DNA of 7,894 bases from Synergistaceae bacterium (lineage in GTDB: Bacteria > Synergistota > Synergistia > Synergistales > Synergistaceae): the NCBI GenBank assembly GCA_012728505.1, contig JAAYEY010000246.1:1-7894 (forward strand). Reading direction: 5' to 3'. The notes beneath the pieces were generated by a model. The model did not search any database, was not told where the DNA came from, and saw nothing but the letters and a program-made list of their open reading frames with translations. Below are positions 1 to 7,894 of the stretch, one piece after another; positions within the stretch are counted from its first letter, which is position 1, and each line of letters begins with the position of its first letter. A program made the translations under genes and the position numbers.

Positions 1-82
1 CGAAGATAAAATAGACATTTGCAAGGCAGTTGATCCCGTAATAGGAAAGAAATACCAGCAGGACCTGTTTTGAGATCTTCAT
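1..82 (-). CDS. N-terminus of an unidentified hydrophobic (probable membrane) protein, partial
   Basis: An ATG at 82-80 opens a frame of 27 codons that continues past the window edge: MKISKQ followed by a long hydrophobic stretch (VLLVFLSYYGINCLANVYFIF). A short positive N-terminus followed by about 20 apolar and aromatic residues is typical of a first transmembrane helix, for instance of a major facilitator transporter; cleavable signal peptides are usually less aromatic. A G-rich GGGGGA at 98-93 with 10-nt spacing could be its ribosome binding site; it is weaker than those of the other genes here. It has the same orientation as its neighbours but lies beyond a terminator, so it would belong to a separate unit. 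The family cannot be named from 27 residues, and the call as a gene is itself moderate. Confidence 0.5.
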   Translation of the reverse strand, partial: MKISKQVLLVFLSYYGINCLANVYFIF

Positions 83-171
83 TAAAAATGCATCCCCCGT
101 TTATCCTTACGATTTGTTTTCTATAATCCTATCTTTTAAAAAATATAAGAGAAGGGTACGGTGGTCAGTAT
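83..171 (-). other. AT-rich intergenic leader before the partial hydrophobic gene
   Basis: These 89 nt lie between the EF-G terminator and the ATG at 82. The stretch is AT-rich around 111-150, where a promoter would be expected, but no convincing -35/-10 pair stands out; the best -10-like hexamer on the minus strand is TATAGA at 125-120. No RNA gene was recognised. Confidence 0.35.
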
Positions 172-218
172 AAAAACGCGAGATCCCAAGACGCGTCTGA
201 AACGTCATGGATCCCGCG
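172..218 (-). terminator. Rho-independent terminator after the EF-G paralogue
   Basis: On the minus strand CGCGGGATCC (218-209) pairs with GGATCTCGCG (186-177), 10 bp with one G-U, followed by TTTTT at 176-172. The loop is long, 22 nt, and holds the palindrome AGACGCGTCT. It starts 37 nt after the TAG stop at 258-256 and ends a one-gene transcript. Confidence 0.72.
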
Positions 219-255
219 CGTAAATTGCTTAGCGAGCTAAAGCCCCGATGGCAGT

Positions 256-2343
256 CTATTCTTCTTCTTCTACGCGTTCCTTCTCTGCTGCTTCTATGAC
301 TTTCTTTGAAATATCTCCCGGAACCTCTTCATAATGTGAATATTCCATCGTGAAGGTACCCCTTCCGGATGTCATCGAACGAAGGATGATAGCATAGCGG
401 AACATCTCTGAAAGTGGACACTGTGCCTTGACTACCTGCAGTTTTCCTTCGCTGTCTATACCCATTATGCGTCCGCGGCGGCTGTTGAAGTCTCCCATTA
501 CATCGCCAAGACACTCTTCCGGCACTTTGACCTCTACGTTCATCACCGGCTCCATAAGTACAGGCATAGCGTCTGCCATTGCTTTTTTGAAGGCAAGCGA
601 AGCTGCGATCTTAAATGCCATTTCAGAAGAGTCGACATCGTGGTAGGATCCGTCATATATCGCACATGAGAAGTCTGTGGCAGGATAACCGGCAAGGAAG
701 CCTCTCTGTGCAGCCTCCCTGAGCCCTTTTTCAGCTGCCGGAATATAGTTTTTCGGAACGACTCCGCCGACAACACGGTCAATGAACTGGATACCGGCGT
801 TCTTTTCGATTGGGGCGAGTTCGAACCAAACGTCTCCGTACTGTCCGCGTCCACCGGACTGTTTCTTGTGTTTTCCCTGTGCTCGGGCAGTCTTTTTTAT
901 CGTCTCTCTGTATGGGACCTTCGGGGTGCGTGTTTCAAGTTCAACCTTATAGCGTTCCTTGATCTTTGAAAGCATGATGTCAAGGTGCATGTCTCCCATT
1001 CCCGAAAGGACGGCATCGTTAGTCTCCGGGTTCTTGACGAATGAAAGTGTCCTGTCCTCTTTCAGGGTCTTTGTGATGGCTGTGCCAAGTTTGTCTTCGT
1101 CAGCACGGCTCTTGGGCAATACTGCCACACTATATACGGGCTGCGGAAACTGTATCGGACGGAATTGGAGAACTTCGCCCTTTATTCCCAGAGTATCTCC
1201 TGCGGTGGTACTTTCAAGCTTAGGAATAGCAACGATGTCGCCGAGCACTATTTCTTTTTCCTCAACGCTCTCTTTGCCTTTCATGAAACGAAAGGAACTG
1301 ATCCTCTCCTCTTCAGCCTCAGCTACATTGAATACTGTCTGATCGCTCCTAAGGCTGCCTGAGAACACCTTGACGAATGAGAGCTTTCCAACATAAGGGT
1401 CGACCATGACCTTGAAAACAAAACCAAGAAAGGGTCCCTTTTCATCCGGAACTATATTTATTACTTCATCGCCTTTGAGTGCAGCGCGGTTTAGCATGTC
1501 CTTTGGTGAAGGCATATAGTTTGCGACCATGTCCAATAGCTGATAGACACCGATGTTCCCTGTACCTGACCCCGGTGTGATCAAAAATACCGATCTTGCA
1601 CAGACAGCCTTACGAAGTACGGTTTGCAGCTCCTCAAGAGAGATCTCTTCTCCCTCAAGATAACGCATCATCATTTCGTCATCAGCTTCTACTGCTCTTT
1701 CCACAAGTGTCTCACGGGCTGCAGCGACATCAGCAACCATGTCAGCAGGGATCTCTCCTTCTGTTACATCCTTGCTTCCGTCACCTTTGTACTTGTATGA
1801 TTTTCCGGTCAGTACGTTTACTAATCCTTTGAAATCAAGCTCTTTGCCTATTGGCAGATAAAGCGGCACCGCCCTGTCAGATATATTTTCCTGAATATCC
1901 TTGACAGTGGCATCAAAATCGGCATTTTCACGGTCAAGTTTGCTTATGAAGAAGATAGCCGGTGTTTCAAATGTCTCGGCAAAATCCCAGACGCTCTGTG
2001 TCTGTACTTCGACGCCTGCAGTGGCGTTAACAAGAACTACAGCACCGTCAGAGACTCTCATGGCGCAGCGCTGTTCGCCTACAAAATCTGCAAAACCCGG
2101 TGTATCAAGCACATAGATCGTTTTATTTTTGTATGGGATGGTAGAAAGAGAAGTGCTGATAGATATGCCGCGCTTTTGTTCCTCAGAATCAAAGTCTGAG
2201 ACTGTGTTCTTGTCTTCGATCCTGCCCACCCTCGAAATAAGGTCCGTGTTATAAAGCAATGCCTCATTAAGTGATGTCTTTCCTGCTCCTCCGTGTGAAA
2301 TCAGAGCAATACTGCGAATGTCCTCAGGTTTACGTGTCCCCAT
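256..2343 (-). CDS. Elongation factor G paralogue (EF-G-2 / EFG II type translational GTPase)
   Basis: EF-G moves tRNAs and mRNA through the ribosome after peptide bond formation, and some EF-Gs also act in ribosome recycling. The 695-residue protein has all five EF-G domains: G domain with G' insert (about 8-280), beta-barrel domain II (about 300-395), domain III (about 400-475), domain IV (about 478-600) and domain V (about 600-675). The G motifs are divergent: P-loop SHGGAGKT (16-23) in place of AHIDAGKT, RGIS (S61) in place of RGIT, DTPGFADF (80-87) in place of DTPGHVDF, and SKLD (134-137) in place of NKMD. The same kind of changes occur in Thermus thermophilus EF-G-2. Domain IV keeps the tip segments SGGRGQYGDV and GSYHDVDSSE with H568, the residue important for translocation. 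The protein ends in the acidic VEEEE. It forms a single-gene unit with its own promoter and terminator, not the str operon setting (rpsL-rpsG-fusA-tuf) of canonical fusA. A canonical EF-G elsewhere in the genome is likely but cannot be seen here. Confidence 0.93.
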   Translation of the reverse strand: MGTRKPEDIRSIALISHGGAGKTSLNEALLYNTDLISRVGRIEDKNTVSDFDSEEQKRGISISTSLSTIPYKNKTIYVLDTPGFADFVGEQRCAMRVSDGAVVLVNATAGVEVQTQSVWDFAETFETPAIFFISKLDRENADFDATVKDIQENISDRAVPLYLPIGKELDFKGLVNVLTGKSYKYKGDGSKDVTEGEIPADMVADVAAARETLVERAVEADDEMMMRYLEGEEISLEELQTVLRKAVCARSVFLITPGSGTGNIGVYQLLDMVANYMPSPKDMLNRAALKGDEVINIVPDEKGPFLGFVFKVMVDPYVGKLSFVKVFSGSLRSDQTVFNVAEAEEERISSFRFMKGKESVEEKEIVLGDIVAIPKLESTTAGDTLGIKGEVLQFRPIQFPQPVYSVAVLPKSRADEDKLGTAITKTLKEDRTLSFVKNPETNDAVLSGMGDMHLDIMLSKIKERYKVELETRTPKVPYRETIKKTARAQGKHKKQSGGRGQYGDVWFELAPIEKNAGIQFIDRVVGGVVPKNYIPAAEKGLREAAQRGFLAGYPATDFSCAIYDGSYHDVDSSEMAFKIAASLAFKKAMADAMPVLMEPVMNVEVKVPEECLGDVMGDFNSRRGRIMGIDSEGKLQVVKAQCPLSEMFRYAIILRSMTSGRGTFTMEYSHYEEVPGDISKKVIEAAEKERVEEEE

Positions 2344-2351
2344 TTATTTCA

Positions 2352-2357
2352 CTCCTT
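2352..2357 (-). promoter_or_regulatory. Strong ribosome binding site of the EF-G paralogue
   Basis: The minus strand reads AAGGAG within AGAAGGAGTGA, close to the complement of the 16S rRNA 3' end, 8 nt before the ATG at 2343. It confirms the chosen start and suggests efficient translation. Confidence 0.85.
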
Positions 2358-2405
2358 CTTATGAAGCTGAATATACTATCTTATGGTTACATGGTGTACC
2401 GTAAT

Positions 2406-2425
2406 TCATCACAACCTGTTGATGA
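2406..2425. repeat. Inverted repeat overlapping the -10 box and expected transcription start
   Basis: TCATCA and TGATGA form a 6-bp inverted repeat with an 8-nt spacer; with one bulged base an inner ACA/TGT pair could extend it. It overlaps the 3' end of the predicted -10 box and covers the likely start site. It could be an operator half-site pair or a small hairpin at the very 5' end of the mRNA. At this length chance is also possible. Confidence 0.4.
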
Positions 2426-2451
2426 TAACCTTTGAAGCACCTTTACGTCAA
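2422..2451 (-). promoter_or_regulatory. Probable sigma-70-type promoter for the EF-G paralogue
   Basis: The minus strand has TTGACG (-35, 5 of 6 consensus) at 2451-2446 and TATCAT (-10, 5 of 6 consensus) at 2427-2422, separated by 18 nt. Transcription would start near 2415, giving a leader of roughly 70 nt before the ATG at 2343. It sits between the gatB terminator and the gene, exactly where a promoter is needed. No mapping data are available, so this is inferred from sequence only. Confidence 0.6.
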
Positions 2452-2465
2452 TCTCTGACTGTACT

Positions 2466-2500
2466 AAAAACGGTGAAGAAAAGTCTCATCCTCACCGTTT
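2466..2500 (-). terminator. Rho-independent terminator after gatB
   Basis: On the minus strand AAACGGTGAGGA pairs with TCTTCACCGTTT (12 bp including one G-U; the strong core is CGGTGA/TCACCG) around a 9-nt loop. The stem runs into TTTTT at 2470-2466. It begins 9 nt after the gatB stop, as expected for the end of the lysS-ligA-gatCAB transcript. It implies that the EF-G gene downstream needs its own promoter. Confidence 0.82.
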
Positions 2501-2509
2501 ATAAATATT

Positions 2510-3967
2510 TTATTTAAGCAGTGAAACCACAACCTGTGACACCTCTGCGGGGTCGGCAGATCCTCTTGTCTCTCTCATTACAAGCCCCCGGAGAAATTTA
2601 ACCTTTGCGCCCTTCTTGTCGTTTCCATCCCTAACAGCCTTAACTGCTTCGGGTTCACTGTCCAAGACCTTTTTTACTGCCTCTTCAAGGGCAGCCCCTG
2701 AGATCTTGCCGTCCGAGACTCCGCTAAGTCTCACAGCATCTTGCAGAGAAGCCTTTTTCTCAACCATCACAGCAAGAACATCTTTTGCCTGAGTGTTGGA
2801 GAGCTCTCTCTTCTCCACCTTGATTATCAGTTTTCCAAGTTCTGCTGCAGGGACAGGGAAATCGTTTATCCCTATACTGAGGTCATGGAGTATCCTCTGT
2901 ACCTCCATATGCATCCAGTTCGCACATTTTATTGGCGGAGCTCCCTCCGAAACACAGGCCTCAAAGTAGTCCGCCGTCTCTTTCTGTTCTGTTAGCCGGA
3001 GGCTCTCTTCCAAGGAGATCGAATATTCCTTTATAAACCTGTCCAGTTTTTCCCAAGGCATCTCAGGAAGGCTCTCGCTGATCTTTCGGACATATTCAGA
3101 ACCGGCTGATATAGGGGCAAGATCCATTTCCACATAGTACCTATAATCTCTCTCTCCCTCTTTACTCCTCATCGACCTTGTAACACCGGCAACATCGTCC
3201 CAGAGTCGCGTCTCCTGAGCTAGATGTCCGCCTTCGTCGAGGACTTTGTTCTGGCGGGCTATCTCATATTCAAGTGCCCGCTCTATAGATTTGAGTGAGT
3301 TGACATTCTTTATCTCCACCCTTGTGCCAAGGCTGCCGTCCGGGTTGCTGTGGGAGACATTTACGTCGACCCTGAGTGAGCCGGACTCCATCTCTCCGTC
3401 TGATACTTCCAGATACCTTGCCAGCTGTCTTATCTGTGTTATGTATGCTATTACCTCTTCCGCAGAATTCATGTCAGGCTCTGAAACTATTTCAGAAAGG
3501 GGCATCCCGCCGCGGTTGTAGTCAACAAGGGAATATGCGGCTCCTGTAAGACGTCCGTCTGATGTCGGATGGACAAGCTTGCCCGCATCTTCTTCGAGGT
3601 GCAGGTGGTGGACCCTTATCCTCTTTTCTTTCCCTTCTGCAAAGATATCAACATAACCTTTGACTGCAATGGGATGTTCGTACTGTGTGATCTGGTACGC
3701 TTTTGGCAGATCCGCATAGAAATAATGCTTCCTGTGGAATCTTGTGTTATCGCTTATGGAGCAATGAAGTGCAAGCCCGATCTTCACAGCAAGCGCTACG
3801 GCATGGTCGTTGAGTATCGGAAGGGTTCCCGGTACTGCAAGGCATACAGGACATATATTGGTGTTTGGCGTAGCTCCTATGTAGTCACTTGAACAGCTGC
3901 AGAAAAGTTTGGACTTTGTCTTCAGTTGAAGGTGTATCTCAAGACCTATAACAGTCTCTCTGTTCAT
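2510..3967 (-). CDS. gatB: Asp/Glu-tRNA amidotransferase subunit B (GatB)
   Basis: GatB binds the misacylated tRNA, activates the Glu or Asp side chain with ATP and amidates it with ammonia from GatA. The 485-residue protein is near the usual 475-480. It opens with VIGLEIHLQL, containing the metal-site residues E10 and H12, and has a second acidic site in HLHLEEDAGK (E125, E126), followed by SLVDYNRGGMPLSEIVSEPD around 146-165. A four-cysteine set, C23-x-C25 and C39-x2-C42 (CPVC), matches the zinc-binding form of GatB; some GatB proteins lack it. HYFYADLPKAYQITQYE at 81-97 is a family hallmark. The C-terminal helical and YqeY-like tail domain (about 335-485) contacts tRNA. The ATG overlaps the gatA stop by 4 nt, and a purine-rich AAAGGGGG at 3977-3984 can act as ribosome binding site. 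It is the last gene of the operon, with a terminator right after its stop. Confidence 0.98.
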   Translation of the reverse strand: MNRETVIGLEIHLQLKTKSKLFCSCSSDYIGATPNTNICPVCLAVPGTLPILNDHAVALAVKIGLALHCSISDNTRFHRKHYFYADLPKAYQITQYEHPIAVKGYVDIFAEGKEKRIRVHHLHLEEDAGKLVHPTSDGRLTGAAYSLVDYNRGGMPLSEIVSEPDMNSAEEVIAYITQIRQLARYLEVSDGEMESGSLRVDVNVSHSNPDGSLGTRVEIKNVNSLKSIERALEYEIARQNKVLDEGGHLAQETRLWDDVAGVTRSMRSKEGERDYRYYVEMDLAPISAGSEYVRKISESLPEMPWEKLDRFIKEYSISLEESLRLTEQKETADYFEACVSEGAPPIKCANWMHMEVQRILHDLSIGINDFPVPAAELGKLIIKVEKRELSNTQAKDVLAVMVEKKASLQDAVRLSGVSDGKISGAALEEAVKKVLDSEPEAVKAVRDGNDKKGAKVKFLRGLVMRETRGSADPAEVSQVVVSLLK

Positions 3968-5445
3968 TCCCCGCAGCCCCCTTTATTTTCTATATCAGCA
4001 ACCTGTGGAGAACCGGCTTTGTTTTCGATCGATCGTGCAAACGCCAGTAATCCGGCATCTCCGAACCTCGGTCCCATAAGCTGCACATTCGTCGGAAGAC
4101 CTTCTTCTGTAAAACCAACATTAAGGCTTATGCTGGGCAAACCAGCCAGATTGGCTATCGAAGAAAAGGCATCTCCCAGGTATATACGCACAGGGTCTTC
4201 CTCTACGAGCCCTTTTTTATAAGGAAGGGCGGGAGTTATAGGACAGATCAGAGCATCAACATTCTTGAAAAGTTCGGCATATTCATCAGCTATCATCTGT
4301 CTGACCTTTGTTGCAGGCACATAGTAATTTTCATAATAGCCTCTCGTAAGGATACATGTGCCTATGAGTATCCTCTTGCGAACTTCTTTTCCAAATCCCT
4401 CGTTCCTGCTCCTTTTGTACATTTCAGCCAGGCTTCTTCCATCTGCGTGATGTCCGTAGCGCATGCCGTCGAAACAGGCGAGTTTAGAACTTGCGTCGCC
4501 CAGTGCCACCATATAGTAGCAGGCGACAGCGTGTTTCATCGTAATCGGAAGTTCGGCTTCGACTATCTCCGCTCCGGCTGACCTGCAATAGTCAGCAGCT
4601 CTCTCTATTGCTTCTATAAGCGGCCTGTCCATGCTTTCCGCATCGTAACCGGTCAACATCGCTATTTTTTTCCCTTTTATCCCTTCAAGAGCCGCTTCTG
4701 AGAAAGAGGGTCTTTTATATGAGTCGCATGTCGTGTCATTTGGATCCGCACAGGCAAGGACTTCCATAACTGCAGCCATGTCCCCCATATTCCTTGTTAT
4801 GGGGCCTACCTGATCCAGCGATGAGGCATATGCTACAACGCCGTACCTGCTTATCTGACCATAAGAGGGTTTCATTCCCTGCACACCGCAGAAAGCTGAG
4901 GGCTGGCGGACCGAACCTCCCGTGTCGCTGCCCAGCGCAATGGGACAGAATCCTGCCGCCACGGCAGCCGCACTTCCGCCCGAGCTACCCCCGGGAACTC
5001 TGTCGAAATCTCTTGGGTTCAGTGTAGGACCGAAGATAGAGCTCTCTGTAGTGCTGCCCATGGCGAACTCATCCATGTTCGTCTTTCCCATAAGTACAGC
5101 TCCCGCTTCTTTCATCTTTTTGACAGCTGTCGCATCATAGTCAGGGATCCAGTCGGAAAGCATTTTGCTGCAGCATGTAGTCCTGATACCATCTGTGCAG
5201 AAATTGTCCTTTACCAGAAAGGGTACTCCTGCCAGCGGCCCCGGATCTCTTCCCTCCGCAACTGCTTTGTCTATCTCTTTCGCATCTCTATCAGCGCTTT
5301 CTTCTGAAAGGGTCACGACCGCGTTGATCTGCCCGTCAAATTTTTTTATGCGTTGCAGGTGGGCCGATAACACCTCGGACGCGGTCCAGTTTCCTTTTTT
5401 TACGCCTTCGGCGATATCGAGGGCGGATAGTTTATGGAATTCCAT
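3964..5445 (-). CDS. gatA: Asp/Glu-tRNA amidotransferase subunit A (GatA), glutaminase
   Basis: GatA is the amidase-signature subunit of GatCAB. It hydrolyses glutamine, and the ammonia travels through a channel to GatB, where Glu-tRNA-Gln or Asp-tRNA-Asn is amidated. The Lys-cisSer-Ser triad is complete and at the same numbers as in Staphylococcus aureus GatA: K79 in GVPFLVKDNF, S154 in PGGSSGGSAA and the nucleophile S178 in GSDTGGSVRQP. Other family segments are GKTNMDEFAMGS (about 120-131) and, near the C-terminus, GLPTNVQLMGPRFGD. The length of 493 is slightly above the usual 480-490. The ATG follows the gatC stop by 2 nt and has a GGAGG site at 5453-5457, 7 nt upstream and inside gatC. 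The stop overlaps the gatB start as ATGA, which points to coupled translation and matched subunit amounts. Confidence 0.98.
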   Translation of the reverse strand: MEFHKLSALDIAEGVKKGNWTASEVLSAHLQRIKKFDGQINAVVTLSEESADRDAKEIDKAVAEGRDPGPLAGVPFLVKDNFCTDGIRTTCCSKMLSDWIPDYDATAVKKMKEAGAVLMGKTNMDEFAMGSTTESSIFGPTLNPRDFDRVPGGSSGGSAAAVAAGFCPIALGSDTGGSVRQPSAFCGVQGMKPSYGQISRYGVVAYASSLDQVGPITRNMGDMAAVMEVLACADPNDTTCDSYKRPSFSEAALEGIKGKKIAMLTGYDAESMDRPLIEAIERAADYCRSAGAEIVEAELPITMKHAVACYYMVALGDASSKLACFDGMRYGHHADGRSLAEMYKRSRNEGFGKEVRKRILIGTCILTRGYYENYYVPATKVRQMIADEYAELFKNVDALICPITPALPYKKGLVEEDPVRIYLGDAFSSIANLAGLPSISLNVGFTEEGLPTNVQLMGPRFGDAGLLAFARSIENKAGSPQVADIENKGGCGE

Positions 5446-5447
5446 CT

Positions 5448-5777
5448 CTATTCCTCCTCTTCCGTTTCCACATCGTCCCCGGCTATGATCCTGGGAACGC
5501 GGAAGAAGTCTCCCTCTCTGACAGGAGCCTGATCAAGGAAACGATCCCGCCCCTTCCAGGCCACGGCGCTGTCTTCTCTTCTTGCCGGAGCTTTTTTGAC
5601 GTCCCATTCAAAGGGACTGACGTTTGAACTGTCAAGTTCCTGCATCTCATCGCACATCCTGAGGACTGAGTTGGCTCTGTCAAGGACCTCTGCGTACTCT
5701 TCCTCAGGAAGGCCTATGCAGGAAAAACCCAGTACCTCTCTTAGCCTGACCTCGTCCATTTCCATCTTCTTTATCAT
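5448..5777 (-). CDS. gatC: Asp/Glu-tRNA amidotransferase subunit C (GatC)
   Basis: GatC is the small subunit that wraps around and stabilises GatA against GatB in the cytoplasmic GatCAB amidotransferase; it has no catalytic site. With the start chosen here the protein is 109 residues, near the usual 95-100. The N-terminal part (about 7-50) is the typical helical region ending in DEMQELDSSNVSPFEW, and the family's best signature, GDFFRVPRII, is at 89-98. The frame is open back to a TTG at 5792 (114 residues). I chose the ATG at 5777 because a GGAGGG ribosome binding site at 5785-5790 stands 8 nt before it and would lie inside the coding region if TTG were used. The protein ends in an acidic tail, ETEEEE, whose codons also hold the gatA ribosome binding site. 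The central linker is more charged and less conserved than in well-studied GatC proteins. Confidence 0.93.
   Translation of the reverse strand: MIKKMEMDEVRLREVLGFSCIGLPEEEYAEVLDRANSVLRMCDEMQELDSSNVSPFEWDVKKAPARREDSAVAWKGRDRFLDQAPVREGDFFRVPRIIAGDDVETEEEE
5453..5457 (-). promoter_or_regulatory. gatA ribosome binding site embedded in the gatC acidic tail codons
   Basis: The minus strand reads GAGGAGGAATAG across the last glutamate codons and stop of gatC. GGAGG lies 7 nt before the gatA ATG, an optimal distance. The run of Glu codons therefore serves as both protein tail and translation start signal. Confidence 0.8.
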
Positions 5778-5784
5778 CTCTGAT

Positions 5785-5790
5785 CCCTCC
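5785..5790 (-). promoter_or_regulatory. Ribosome binding site that fixes the gatC start
   Basis: The minus strand reads GGAGGG here, 8 nt before the ATG at 5777-5775. An alternative in-frame TTG at 5792-5790 overlaps this site and has no comparable purine-rich stretch at a proper distance upstream. This supports the shorter 109-residue GatC. Confidence 0.8.
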
Positions 5791-5810
5791 AAACTGCGGG
5801 GAGCACTGTA

Positions 5811-7894
<2,084 letters not shown>

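Noticed and set aside
2..73. Plus-strand open frame of 23 codons ending in TGA at 71-73, which could be the 3' end of a convergent gene.
   Set aside because: It overlaps the minus-strand frame starting at 82, which has a start codon, a possible ribosome binding site and a clear hydrophobic N-terminus. The plus frame has no recognisable motif and no convincing terminator after it. It cannot be fully excluded without sequence to the left.
120..148. Possible promoter for the partial gene at 1-82, with -10-like TATAGA at 125-120 and a TTATAT at -35 position.
   Set aside because: The -35 matches the consensus at only three of six positions and the region is AT-rich, so such matches occur easily by chance.
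227..243. Small inverted repeat TTAGC-GA-GCTAA just downstream of the EF-G stop.
   Set aside because: A 2-nt loop is too tight for the full stem, there is no U-tract, and a better terminator follows at 172-218.
2376..2406. Weak inverted repeats (such as TTAC/GTAA) in the EF-G leader, considered as a possible riboswitch or leader peptide.
   Set aside because: Stems are four bp or less, the leader is only about 70 nt, and no short open frame with a ribosome binding site or known riboswitch motif is visible.

Overview
The window is a dense block of bacterial housekeeping genes, all on the minus strand. Read in the direction of transcription (from high to low coordinates) it holds the last codons of a lysyl-tRNA synthetase gene (lysS), an NAD+-dependent DNA ligase (ligA), the three subunits of the tRNA-dependent amidotransferase (gatC, gatA, gatB), a Rho-independent terminator, a separate transcription unit for a divergent elongation factor G paralogue with its own terminator, and the first 27 codons of a hydrophobic, probably membrane protein that leaves the window.

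lysS, ligA, gatC, gatA and gatB look like one operon. The gaps are 5 nt (lysS-ligA), 33 nt (ligA-gatC), 2 nt (gatC-gatA) and a 4-nt ATGA overlap (gatA-gatB), and a hairpin with a U-tract follows the gatB stop by 9 nt. Most of the operon makes substrates for translation: LysRS charges tRNA-Lys, and GatCAB converts misacylated Glu-tRNA-Gln and/or Asp-tRNA-Asn to Gln-tRNA-Gln and Asn-tRNA-Asn. ligA is the exception, although ligA close to gatCAB is also known from Firmicutes (pcrA-ligA ... gatCAB in Bacillus). The presence of GatCAB suggests, but does not prove, that the organism lacks GlnRS, AsnRS or both.

The EF-G gene is not canonical fusA. Its G-domain motifs differ from the consensus in the way seen in the EF-G-2 group typified by Thermus thermophilus EF-G-2, while the domain IV tip needed for translocation is intact. 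It has a good promoter in the 166-nt gap after gatB, a strong Shine-Dalgarno site and a terminator.

The organism is a bacterium of middling GC content with strong GGAGG-type ribosome binding sites and NAD-dependent ligase. Gene content and sequence character would fit Synergistota or a Firmicutes-like lineage, but this is a tentative impression, not a placement. No mobile element, CRISPR array, tRNA, rRNA or phage gene was seen. The window looks conserved and ordinary; the points worth a second look are the EF-G paralogue and its promoter region, the start of gatC, and the overlapping coding and ribosome-binding signals in the operon.
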